Part shown: piece after piece, positions 12,544 through 20,333 of the stretch
Layout: every line of letters begins with the position of its first letter
Position numbering within the stretch: the stretch's first letter is position 1
IMG/VR virus record: IMGVR_UViG_3300028384_000673
Coordinates: 47,560-111,559 of that record
DNA length: 64,000 nt
Origin: a virus
Reading direction: 5' to 3' (one strand)
Notes under the pieces: model-generated
What the model saw: only the letters and a program-made list of their open reading frames with translations
Database searches by the model: none
What the model was told of the DNA's origin: nothing
Position numbers and translations under genes: made by a program

Positions 12544-12667
12544 AGCGATGATGGATGACTGGATTGATGACATGCTCAACGATGAATCATTCGATGATAT
12601 TGTTGACTTCGATGCACTTATTGTTGAAAGTCTAGATGAACAACCAGAGGGAGATTATAGTGCATAA
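12536..12667 (+). CDS. Small very acidic protein (43 aa)
   Basis: From the ATG at 12536, which overlaps the previous stop (ATGAATGA), the product is 43 residues, almost entirely acidic and helical (MNEAMMDDWIDDMLNDE). The longer frame from 12464 runs through the basic gene and is not needed. A very basic protein followed by a very acidic partner, translationally coupled, is suggestive but unproven. Confidence 0.5.
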   Translation: MNEAMMDDWIDDMLNDESFDDIVDFDALIVESLDEQPEGDYSA

Positions 12668-12830
12668 ACTAATAGAACTTGAAACAACTCCCCCAGTAAG
12701 TGTTAAGATCTGGGAAGACCGTAAAGGACACTTTTGGCGCTATGCTTATGGCACTTGTCCTAAGAATGGTCCATTCCCTAACTATCAACAAGCACTCGCT
12801 GATTGTGTCTCCTATTCTACACAACTATGA
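12660..12830 (+). CDS. Small hypothetical protein (56 aa, GTG start)
   Basis: I prefer the GTG at 12660 because a strong AGAGGGAG ribosome-binding sequence lies about 7 nt upstream; an ATG at 12636 is the alternative. The product begins with HKLIELETTPP after the start and includes WEDRKGHFWRYAYG, with several aromatics. It overlaps the upstream gene by 8 nt and the downstream gene by 4 nt. No domain is known. Confidence 0.55.
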   Translation: MHKLIELETTPPVSVKIWEDRKGHFWRYAYGTCPKNGPFPNYQQALADCVSYSTQL

Positions 12831-13021
12831 ACATCCCAGTTAAGTATGAAAATCTATTAGATCTTTATGATGCTGGTAGTCTCCCACCTGATGAACAGAT
12901 AGAGTTAGCACAATTCCTAATTGACACTGATCTGTATCAACAACTCACACAATATACACAGTGGTGTGATTACCTAATCATGGAAGGTTTGTGCTATGAT
13001 GTAGTCATCGGGGACAGTTAA
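12827..13021 (+). CDS. Small conserved-type hypothetical protein (64 aa)
   Basis: The ATG at 12827 overlaps the previous stop (ATGA). The 64-residue product contains PPDEQIELAQFLIDTDLYQQ and WCDYLIMEGLCY. I recall this helical pattern from several cyanomyoviruses, without a function. Its TAA lies in the loop of a terminator hairpin, so it ends the operon starting at 12364. Confidence 0.6.
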   Translation: MNIPVKYENLLDLYDAGSLPPDEQIELAQFLIDTDLYQQLTQYTQWCDYLIMEGLCYDVVIGDS

Positions 13022-13029
13022 TCTGTCCC
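13011..13029 (+). terminator. Intrinsic terminator with stop codon in the loop
   Basis: GGGACAG-TTAAT-CTGTCCC, a perfect 7-bp stem, followed by TCTATTTG. The TAA of the 12827 gene (13019-13021) is in the 5-nt loop, so a ribosome reaching the stop would cover the hairpin. Confidence 0.65.
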
Positions 13030-13248
13030 TCTATTTGACAGTTATTTGTTGCCCTTGTTTGTTATTAGCGGTAGCGGGTATATTAAAAAGTACCTTCTCT
13101 CTAACCTACAACAGTATCCCAGGGCGGTCGATATATTATTCATGAATTCGATTCCCCCAGTATCAAAAAATTTCCCAGGTAGTAAGATCACTCTCAGGGT
13201 CGAACTACAATATATCTGGATATGTCTGAGAGAAACCATTAAGATAGT
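13030..13248. other. Intergenic stretch before the structural module
   Basis: About 220 nt with no convincing gene. It contains AT-rich words, a GGTAGCGGGT block near 13070 and a GAATTCGATTCCCCC block near 13144 that recall tRNA D- and T-arms, but I cannot fold a full cloverleaf. No consensus late promoter is visible, although the structural genes start here. Confidence 0.4.
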
Positions 13249-13929
13249 ATGTCAACATTAATCTGTAATTTGCCGTCTGAGACAGTCTGGGTACGTAAGG
13301 AGTATCTAACAGACTTTCAGAGTGGGTTTGGAGAGTTTGTGGAGGGCGTTTGGGTAACGGCGAAGTCGATGCCTGGACGTGCTTTTTATTTTGAGACATA
13401 CTTGCCAGAGTATGCAGCAATGTATGACAAGTTACCTATCAGTGCATTTGTTAGTAAACCAGAGACTCCAACACCTGATTTAGATCTAAAAAACTTACAG
13501 TTTTGGAACTGTATGGATTATGGTGTAACTGCTGTGTATAAGCAGTTTATTGGTTCAATGGATATCGAAGTATATACGAGAGACTTTGGACGCCTTACAG
13601 GGGCGTACGTGAGCACTCTGGACAATTATCACGACGACATTGATAGGATAGATTACAGCACTGCTGAGACACCAGCGGAGCATAAGAGTCATAACATCAT
13701 TAAACTTGACAATGGGCAGTATGCATTGTATCCTAATAATAGGATGAGAGTTTATGATAACTCTTTAACACCTACTGAACCAAAGATGCCATTCTTCAAA
13801 GTCAGTACGAATGTATATGATGTAGAGAGGGGACACATGACACGTTATGGGGACACTGATGACTACCACTATGGAATCCAGACCGACGATAGAGGAGATG
13901 AGGGGGATATGGTCTCAGTGGGTGGATAG
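13249..13929 (+). CDS. Hypothetical protein at the head of the structural module (226 aa)
   Basis: This 226-residue protein begins MSTLICNLPSETVWVRKEYL. The central region is rich in aromatics (FWNCMDYGVTAVYKQF, GQYALYPNNRMRVYD), with an acidic C-terminal tail (GDEGDMVSVGG). No family is recognised. Position before an NlpC/P60-like gene and the baseplate genes suggests a virion or baseplate-assembly role. It overlaps the next gene by up to 83 nt, depending on that gene's start. Confidence 0.65.
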   Translation: MSTLICNLPSETVWVRKEYLTDFQSGFGEFVEGVWVTAKSMPGRAFYFETYLPEYAAMYDKLPISAFVSKPETPTPDLDLKNLQFWNCMDYGVTAVYKQFIGSMDIEVYTRDFGRLTGAYVSTLDNYHDDIDRIDYSTAETPAEHKSHNIIKLDNGQYALYPNNRMRVYDNSLTPTEPKMPFFKVSTNVYDVERGHMTRYGDTDDYHYGIQTDDRGDEGDMVSVGG

Positions 13930-14392
13930 ACCGTGGTATCGTGAAAAGATGAAGGTGGGTGATTGTTATGGAATTTGTATGGAGTTCTATGATAAGGTTT
14001 TTGGTATAGAACTAAGAGACTATCCAAAGATTCATCGGAAGGCATTATTTGATCCAGAGTTTATTGAGGATCAAGCAGAGCGATTAGAGGATGGAGTGAT
14101 TCATGTCTATGCAGGTGATTGTAATAGTGATCCACCACCTTTATCGGACTTACAGTATGGTGACATGTTGGTCATGAGACTGCACTTAGAGCGTCTAGAA
14201 GGGGGTTATTCCACCCGTCGTGGTAGATTGTGTAACCACAGCGGTATATACCTAGGACATGGGTATATGTTGCATCATGCATGGTTAGATCCATCGGAGA
14301 TTGTGGACCTTACACAGTCTGTCTGGTTATACCGTTCAGTGGAACTTGTGTTACGATCACCACACACCGCAAATATTGTACCTCCTATATAA
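13847..14392 (+). CDS. NlpC/P60-like cysteine peptidase
   Basis: The 181-residue frame contains the NlpC/P60 signature: GDCYG with the probable catalytic Cys40, then YGDMLVMRL, and NHSGIYLG with the probable His131; His143/His144 follow. Family members cut peptide stems of peptidoglycan, and phage versions sit on tail tips. The start is uncertain: ATGs at 13847, 13859, 13871 and 13898 are all in frame and overlap the upstream gene. None has a well-spaced ribosome-binding site, although AGGAG abuts the 13898 ATG. The domain itself is complete with any of them. Confidence 0.7.
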   Translation: MGTLMTTTMESRPTIEEMRGIWSQWVDRPWYREKMKVGDCYGICMEFYDKVFGIELRDYPKIHRKALFDPEFIEDQAERLEDGVIHVYAGDCNSDPPPLSDLQYGDMLVMRLHLERLEGGYSTRRGRLCNHSGIYLGHGYMLHHAWLDPSEIVDLTQSVWLYRSVELVLRSPHTANIVPPI

Positions 14393-14415
14393 GGTGATGG
14401 TCGATACAGACGATT

Positions 14416-14580
14416 ATGAGTAAAAGATTTACGGTGCCTGTTGAGGAAGATGACTTCGGTGATCTTATTATTACGTTGCCTGCTGAGGTTGTGAATGATC
14501 TTGGGTGGTATGAGGGGATGGATTTGGAGTGGAGTGAGGAGATTGATGGTTCGGTTGTGTTGAAGAAGTGTGAGGGTTGA
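14416..14580 (+). CDS. AbrB/MazE-like small DNA-binding protein
   Basis: A 54-codon frame, MSKRFTVPVEEDDFGDLII at the start, then TLPAEVVNDLGWYEGMDLEW and SVVLKK. This order (a strand, LPxEVxxxLGWxxGDxLxW, a strand) is that of the SpoVT/AbrB swapped-hairpin fold seen in antitoxins and transition regulators. Such proteins bind DNA as dimers. No toxin partner lies next to it, and it sits between structural genes, so it may have been recruited for another purpose or regulate late genes. A weak hairpin (GGGTT/AACCC) follows it. Confidence 0.6.
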   Translation: MSKRFTVPVEEDDFGDLIITLPAEVVNDLGWYEGMDLEWSEEIDGSVVLKKCEG

Positions 14581-14612
14581 AAAAACCCCGAAAAAACCCG
14601 TCGTGAAACTTT

Positions 14613-14852
14613 ATGGAATTTGAAGAGGTTTACAAAGAACACATGGAGATGATTAGTAAGGCGATTGAAAACCTTGCTAGTCGTATCTCTGTTGTTGAAG
14701 GTGCATTAGGTAAGATGCCTCCACCAGGGGCAGAAATGATTAAATACAAACCAGAAGGGTACGAAGACTATTTGAATATTCGTGAACTGTTTGATGATTT
14801 GTATATGCGGATAAATATGATCGAAGACCGCATCAAAGTCCTAGAACCCTAA
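14613..14852 (+). CDS. Small coiled-coil protein (79 aa)
   Basis: This 79-residue acidic helical product has an N-terminal heptad pattern (MISKAIENLASRISVVEGAL), a Pro-rich hinge (GKMPPPGAEM) and a second helix (LYMRINMIEDRIKVLE). It may be a chaperone or trimerisation partner of the following large structural protein. The two genes overlap by one base (TAATG). Confidence 0.6.
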   Translation: MEFEEVYKEHMEMISKAIENLASRISVVEGALGKMPPPGAEMIKYKPEGYEDYLNIRELFDDLYMRINMIEDRIKVLEP

Positions 14853-17800
14853 TGGCAATTTATATTCGTGAAACGGGTCGTGGATTCCCTAATGTAGATT
14901 CTGGTGGCGAGTACCAGAAAGTATGGCAACGACCCGAATATGGTAAGTATAAGTCTCACAAACACCATAGTGGTCCTGGGACAAACTATACTATTACATT
15001 TAATGATGAGGGTCCTGGCACCTCTATTTTTGGTGAGGATAAGGTTTACTACATTGGTGACCAGGAAGTCCAGTGCGTTGGTGAATGTGATACGGAGCGT
15101 GTAGGTATCCATCGCTTCTATCGTCCTGGAATGGATCACAAATATTCTACATATGAAAATCTCAGGGATGATGATGTTCCTGGTGAAAAAGAAAAGAGTA
15201 AAGTAAAGAAAGGATATATCAAAGAACCTCGTAGTGGTGTTCCTGTTTTCTACTTGGCACGTTCGGAGAAAAGTGGTAGAACACAACCTTTATATGCTCA
15301 CTACGAAAATGACAGAAATGATAGTCTGTTATCTACTTCTGATTTTGTAGGTAATGGTTATGTACGAACAGGTCTTCTTGGATATGTGTATACATCCGCA
15401 GCAAATGCAGCAGCAGATGCTTCTATCAATGAAACTGCGGTTCCTTTGTATCATTATTTCAGAAGTACCAGTACAGAAAAGCGTGATAACTTCTATACAA
15501 TCGATCCTGCGGCAGAAGTAAACCTAAATGGTGGACCTATTGCACCAAAAGATCCTCATGACCGTGAATATGAGTACCAAGGTATCATAGGATATGTTTG
15601 GGCAGATGACTTTGGATCAGGAAATGTCAAGCAAATCCGTGAACAAGGTCTACTCGGTCCTGTTGGATATGGATCTCCTGTTGATTATGCAACAAGATCT
15701 GGTTGGTATGACTGGGATTTTGATGGTAGTGGCATTTACACTCATGAAAATTATGAGTATCAGTATGATGCTGATGCTGGACCATTAGAACCAACGCCTA
15801 TTGAGCGTTCTGGAAGAAATTATCGCTATTATGGAGCACCATCCGTACATAAGCATCCTGATTTTGGTTGGGGTAATCCAACTTTATGCCCTAATCTGAA
15901 TACAGATGCGTATTTTGAATGGTTATACGGTAAGAATGGTGCTGTTAAAGCAGCAGTTCCTCGCTTCTTAGAGTTTCATTCCGCTTTTGACTCTCAGTTT
16001 GTATATTATATCTACGATACTTCCTATCCATGGAAGGGTCCTATCTTCTCAATTCAGTATGCATTGAGTGATAGACACTGTTGTCCTAATCAATCCGTTA
16101 CGGTTGATGAAGATGAGACATGTGTATGTAATGAAAGTCTACTTAACAAGACTTATCACTCTCATTTTTACGAAATCCGTGAAGATAGTTGGAGAACCAC
16201 TCGAACTAGACTTGACATTACACAGGGTGGCGGCGCAGTAGGCGTTGAAGACTCATTCAGACCAGTAGATACTGACACCAAACGTATCTTTTTCCGCTAT
16301 TTGAGCAGAGAAGGTACTCCATATCAAGAAGGTGACACTATTAATGGGTGGGAAATTAGTGAAGTTGCCTATTTTGGTAACAAACTTCGTTGTGGTTACA
16401 TGGAATTGACTGGTGATGGTGATAAATTTAGCGCAGGACAGCAGTTCACTACTCCCGTAGACCCCGATAATGAAACTATTCTGCCTTCTAGAACGGCAGA
16501 AGTCCTTGCTGGGTACGGAATTAGAGACCGAGCAGGGTATTTTGGTGTCTATGAGTTCCCAAAACGCATCTCTTATTATAAAGTTGAGATTGATAGGACC
16601 GCATTAGTCAATAAACAGTCTCTTGACCTGGCAGAAATTGAGTGTACTGTTGATAAAAACGGCAGAATCTCTGATGTAAAGATTATCAATGGCGGAAAAG
16701 GGTATATCAATCCTAGAATTGTCATTGAAGAACCCGCACAGTTGACCGAAGGTGGTGCGAATGATCATGCCAGAGAGCAACTTAGACAACTGGGTGAGTG
16801 GGAAGGTGCGCCTTTGCGCTCCCCTACCAATAAATTGGACAATCCTGATGGTAGAAAGTACAACTTTACTCAGAAAAAGTTGCAAAGGAACATTGCTGGT
16901 CAGAATAAGAAGTTTGAAAAAGTATTTGACAAGCGTGAAAACGTAGTACCTTATTCAGAAGTGTCCGATATTCAGATTGATAAGGCGGATAGAGTTGAAG
17001 GTGAAGACGGTGGAGTTAAAAGATCCAGTAGCACTGGCAAAAAAGTGTATGTTGAACGTGAAAGAGTTCGCACAATGAGTGCTGAACACCGTCGTAAGGG
17101 TAAATTTAAGCAAGCAGTTGTTGAAATTGTATCTCTAAACAAGGAAGGTGGCATTGAAGAGATTCTAATTAAGAACCGAGGTCAAGGTTATGACCCAGAT
17201 CCCAATAGAAGACCCAAGGTTTGGGTTGTTCAAGTGGAAGAAGAGCAGTATAAGTTCCGTGGTCCTAACACGAAGAAGATGCGAAAGAAGTGGAAAAAAG
17301 TTGTTGACCCTAATGTCAAGACTGATATTACGGAAACTGCTATCGATGGTATCAAAGGTGAGACTAGAAGAAGGTCTGGTGCCAAAGAAGGTGAGATTTC
17401 TATCATGGATGATGGTGTCATCGGATCATTTAAGTCCATGATGCAAGGTTTCACTCAATCTTATCCCACTGGATACATTAGATTCTCGGGAACTGACGAA
17501 GTTGAGAAGACATCTCTTTGTTCTAATCTCCCTCCTGCCTGTATTGGGGTCGAAATTCCGTCTATTGTAAGTAAAGCACTGTTCAAACCTGAGACTGTTG
17601 AGGGTTTGATATCCGCATCTGGTGCATTTAAGAGTGTTATGGAGAATCAATATCCCGATATGGTCAGGGCTGCTGAGCAAACTGACCAAGCTGCTGACAA
17701 TTTGTCTAGTTTGTATGGTTGGAATGGCAATCAACAGTGCATTTCACTGCCCCAACCTAAGTTTTATAACGTAACTCGCCTTGCAGACCTCCCATGTCCC

Positions 17801-19036
17801 TTTACTGATGCCGAAGATGGTCGTGATTATGGGTGGGTTATCTACAAATATTGCGGATCTGACTCAGATAACGCACATTTTAACGTAAGTTTGTCTGTTG
17901 AGGGCGAAACCAAGGGTTCTCAGGGCGCAGATTTCATGGAATTCCTGCAAAAACTGCCTAGACCCAATTTGACACCGCCTAGACCCGTCATGAATGGTGG
18001 TGATAAGCGTAAAATGTGGAAATGTAGTCGTCAAAACATCAAAGGAAGGTGTTATTGGGATCCATCTGGCGGAAATGACGTGGTTTTTGTCCCTGTTGGT
18101 CTAGATGAAAACACATTTGACTGGTCTAGTTCCGATTTTGATGAAGCAGAGCAGTTATCACTGTGGATGGGTGATAATTTTGATCGTACAACCAAAGAAG
18201 TTGGATATACAATCCCTGGAACACCAGGAACACCAGGAAGCGGAGTTGAGGGAGACCCTGATTATGTACCTCCAACCCCTGGCACCCCTGATGCTGATTA
18301 TGATGTTCAAACATTCAATATTATTAAGACAACACCCCTAACGGGAGGTGTTCCTACCCATGAATGTTGGGATACTTATTTAAGACACTCAGGCAACTCG
18401 AATGGTGTGCTTGATGTGTATAGTGCATATTATGTACAAGGGTCTGGTAGTAACCAAACCCAAGGCAAAACTGCGGGAACAGGGTTCTGGGGTAACACAA
18501 GACTCTATGATGGAGAATCTTGTCCTTTTAGTCCTTGCACATACACTGTTTATAGCAATTATGGTTCTAGTGGATTTACAGGAAGTGCTATTGCACTAGA
18601 ATATGTCAATGATGTATCCATTGCTATTGATCCAAGATTAATATCACAACGTGGTATGAAAATGGGTCCATATACTGGTACGTTAAATATTAAGAACTGG
18701 GCAACTGGTGCCACTATTGCATTTGGACAGGCAGTTCAGAATATGGGCAACCCTTTTTATAATGAATGTAGTGGTGGTGCGTTCGGTAATCTCGTCGAAG
18801 CAGTACAACCAAATCCACCTATCACCAGAAGAAAAGTTCACACGAGCAGTTATGACCCAGGTGATATAGAACTTGTGAAAAAGCAACAAAGATTTAAGAA
18901 TCTTAAAGATCTTGAATTTGAAGGTTCTGACACAGGATGGGAAGAATACTACGATGATGACTTTGATTTTGATGCTGATGTATCAAACACCGCAATTTCG
19001 GACTTTTCTACTAACACTGATCGTCTCTTCGACTAA
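14852..19036 (+). CDS. Large virion structural protein with DUF5648-like repeats (1394 aa)
   Basis: This 1394-residue protein lies upstream of the PAAR, gp25 and gp6 genes. Three N-terminal units resemble DUF5648 repeats: about residues 86-125 (HRFYRPGMDHKYST), 131-180 (ending TGLLGYVY) and 198-250 (LYHYFRSTSTEKRDNFYT, ending GIIGYVW). Around residues 610-650 and 765-800 are single GGKGY/GQGY beta units like those in the giant protein. Around 1124-1152 is a short collagen-like Gly-x-Pro run (GTPGTPGSGV). DUF5648 units occur in secreted surface proteins, so cell-surface contact is plausible. It is probably a baseplate or tail-tip component; no enzyme motif is seen. Confidence 0.7.
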   Translation: MAIYIRETGRGFPNVDSGGEYQKVWQRPEYGKYKSHKHHSGPGTNYTITFNDEGPGTSIFGEDKVYYIGDQEVQCVGECDTERVGIHRFYRPGMDHKYSTYENLRDDDVPGEKEKSKVKKGYIKEPRSGVPVFYLARSEKSGRTQPLYAHYENDRNDSLLSTSDFVGNGYVRTGLLGYVYTSAANAAADASINETAVPLYHYFRSTSTEKRDNFYTIDPAAEVNLNGGPIAPKDPHDREYEYQGIIGYVWADDFGSGNVKQIREQGLLGPVGYGSPVDYATRSGWYDWDFDGSGIYTHENYEYQYDADAGPLEPTPIERSGRNYRYYGAPSVHKHPDFGWGNPTLCPNLNTDAYFEWLYGKNGAVKAAVPRFLEFHSAFDSQFVYYIYDTSYPWKGPIFSIQYALSDRHCCPNQSVTVDEDETCVCNESLLNKTYHSHFYEIREDSWRTTRTRLDITQGGGAVGVEDSFRPVDTDTKRIFFRYLSREGTPYQEGDTINGWEISEVAYFGNKLRCGYMELTGDGDKFSAGQQFTTPVDPDNETILPSRTAEVLAGYGIRDRAGYFGVYEFPKRISYYKVEIDRTALVNKQSLDLAEIECTVDKNGRISDVKIINGGKGYINPRIVIEEPAQLTEGGANDHAREQLRQLGEWEGAPLRSPTNKLDNPDGRKYNFTQKKLQRNIAGQNKKFEKVFDKRENVVPYSEVSDIQIDKADRVEGEDGGVKRSSSTGKKVYVERERVRTMSAEHRRKGKFKQAVVEIVSLNKEGGIEEILIKNRGQGYDPDPNRRPKVWVVQVEEEQYKFRGPNTKKMRKKWKKVVDPNVKTDITETAIDGIKGETRRRSGAKEGEISIMDDGVIGSFKSMMQGFTQSYPTGYIRFSGTDEVEKTSLCSNLPPACIGVEIPSIVSKALFKPETVEGLISASGAFKSVMENQYPDMVRAAEQTDQAADNLSSLYGWNGNQQCISLPQPKFYNVTRLADLPCPFTDAEDGRDYGWVIYKYCGSDSDNAHFNVSLSVEGETKGSQGADFMEFLQKLPRPNLTPPRPVMNGGDKRKMWKCSRQNIKGRCYWDPSGGNDVVFVPVGLDENTFDWSSSDFDEAEQLSLWMGDNFDRTTKEVGYTIPGTPGTPGSGVEGDPDYVPPTPGTPDADYDVQTFNIIKTTPLTGGVPTHECWDTYLRHSGNSNGVLDVYSAYYVQGSGSNQTQGKTAGTGFWGNTRLYDGESCPFSPCTYTVYSNYGSSGFTGSAIALEYVNDVSIAIDPRLISQRGMKMGPYTGTLNIKNWATGATIAFGQAVQNMGNPFYNECSGGAFGNLVEAVQPNPPITRRKVHTSSYDPGDIELVKKQQRFKNLKDLEFEGSDTGWEEYYDDDFDFDADVSNTAISDFSTNTDRLFD

Positions 19037-19569
19037 TGGCATACGGACTTTTACTACCAGTAGCACCAATCACGGGTCTTCCATGCTCAGGACATGGTAT
19101 TTGTATTCCTAGTACGGTTCACTCTGTACAAGCATGTGGAACTCCACCAGTTCCATATCCTATTATTATTAAAGAGTGGACCTGTTGGTGGCCACCTACG
19201 CCATTAGTACCTCTTGGGGCACTTAACCCTATGAAGGCAATGGTTCTGACGAATGGATTGCCAACGATGTCATTTGGCGATCAATTTACACCACACATTT
19301 CACCATGTACTAACATTGTGATCTATATGTGCCCCTGCGGTAAGTCACTGTGTCCTGTTCCTACGGCAATTCCTTGTAGTGCTCTTACAGCAGAGGATAT
19401 GGGTGGGGTAGGACACATGAGATTCTTATTTGCAACTAGTTTGACTGTCTATGTTACCAAGTTGCCTATTGGACGTGTTCTAGACCCTCTGGGGATAGGT
19501 ACAACGGCATTCTCGTACCCATGTAACTCGGTGGTTGCATATGGATCACCAAATGTGCTATCATCATAA
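19036..19569 (+). CDS. PAAR-like baseplate spike-tip protein
   Basis: This 177-residue protein is rich in Pro, Gly and Cys. The second half has the PAAR pattern of conserved short strands with Gly-Asp turns (VLTNGLPTMSFGDQFTPH) and a closing NSVVAYGSPNV. Eight or more Cys and several His could hold a metal ion, as PAAR tips do. In T4-like phages a PAAR protein (gp5.4 type) caps the central spike and meets the host envelope first. Position just before gp25 and gp6 agrees. It overlaps the upstream gene by one base. Confidence 0.7.
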   Translation: MAYGLLLPVAPITGLPCSGHGICIPSTVHSVQACGTPPVPYPIIIKEWTCWWPPTPLVPLGALNPMKAMVLTNGLPTMSFGDQFTPHISPCTNIVIYMCPCGKSLCPVPTAIPCSALTAEDMGGVGHMRFLFATSLTVYVTKLPIGRVLDPLGIGTTAFSYPCNSVVAYGSPNVLSS

Positions 19570-19587
19570 AGTCGTTTCACCGATATT

Positions 19588-19734
19588 ATGGCAACCCGAG
19601 CAAAAACTGGACTGAATAGCAGTCATATCGAATCTCGCCCCAAGAAAACTCGTCAGGGACGAGGACAGCATACAAAATATGCACCAACATCACGTAACAA
19701 AGCAAAGAAGCGTTATCGTGGACAAGGCAGTTAA
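19588..19734 (+). CDS. Small very basic protein (48 aa)
   Basis: A 48-codon frame beginning MATRAKTGLNSSHIESRPKK and ending KKRYRGQGS. About a third of residues are Arg or Lys. I recall near-identical small proteins next to gp25 in other cyanomyoviruses; function unknown. It lies 18 nt after the PAAR gene and overlaps the next gene if that gene uses its GTG start. Confidence 0.6.
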   Translation: MATRAKTGLNSSHIESRPKKTRQGRGQHTKYAPTSRNKAKKRYRGQGS

Positions 19735-19909
19735 AACTACACCCGAACTCGTCAAACAAGCGAACGAGGGACTCTTTCATTCCACTATGAATTTGCCAAA
19801 TGCAGCAAAGCATTGTGGTATGACAGAGCGTGAAATGAAAATGACGTTCAGGGAGTATCTCAAATACAATGTTCCTGTTGACGTGCTAAATAATCCAGAC
19901 AACGATTAA
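19718..19909 (+). CDS. Small helical protein (63 aa, probable GTG start)
   Basis: I place the start at the GTG at 19718, giving DKAVKTTPELVKQANEGLF after the initiator, which matches my memory of the cyanophage family. An ATG at 19679 would add residues overlapping the basic gene. The centre, NAAKHCGMTEREMKMTFREY, resembles a helix-turn-helix, so a small regulator or assembly factor is possible. gp25 starts 9 nt after its stop. Confidence 0.6.
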   Translation: MDKAVKTTPELVKQANEGLFHSTMNLPNAAKHCGMTEREMKMTFREYLKYNVPVDVLNNPDND

Positions 19910-19918
19910 ATCGTTTAC

Positions 19919-20332
19919 ATGTCATCGTACAGATTCCGTTCAGAAAAGTTCTTTTCAAGGGGATTCAAGGATTTGGCAGTGTCTTTTGACGCTAATCCGA
20001 ATACCGAGGATTTCGCTACGGTAAGTAACGAGAATGCTATTAAGCAGTCTGTTCGGAATCTTATGATGACTGCATTTGGTGAAAGACCTTTTCAGCAGGA
20101 TATTGGATCCAGAGTTCGAGGTCTATTGTTTGAACCATTTGATATCTTCTCTGCCGAAGATATTAGAGACGAAATTACTAATACCATTGAAAGACTTGAA
20201 CCTCGTGTTGAGGTACGAGCAGTTGATGTGAATATCTCTGAGGACGAATACTCCTTGGATGTTGCTATTGAATATGCAATCGTGGGACAACCTCAGACCC
20301 AAGTTGTTGAATTCCTCTTAGAGAGAACGTAA
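19919..20332 (+). CDS. 25: Baseplate wedge subunit gp25
   Basis: The 137-residue product is of normal gp25 length. It has the family core: NENAIKQSVRNLMMTAFGERPF, then QDIGSRVRGLLFEPFD, and a C-terminal strand pair (YSLDVAIEYAIV). In T4 gp25 is at the junction of the wedge and the sheath and primes sheath polymerisation; it is the equivalent of TssE in type VI secretion. The gene is directly followed (1 nt) by gp6, its wedge partner, as in T4-like phages. Confidence 0.9.
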   Translation: MSSYRFRSEKFFSRGFKDLAVSFDANPNTEDFATVSNENAIKQSVRNLMMTAFGERPFQQDIGSRVRGLLFEPFDIFSAEDIRDEITNTIERLEPRVEVRAVDVNISEDEYSLDVAIEYAIVGQPQTQVVEFLLERT

Positions 20333-20333
20333 C

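Noticed and set aside
13066-13180. tRNA-like blocks (GGTAGCGGGT and GAATTCGATTCCCCC)
   Set aside because: I could not pair acceptor and anticodon stems; probably chance similarity or a decayed remnant.
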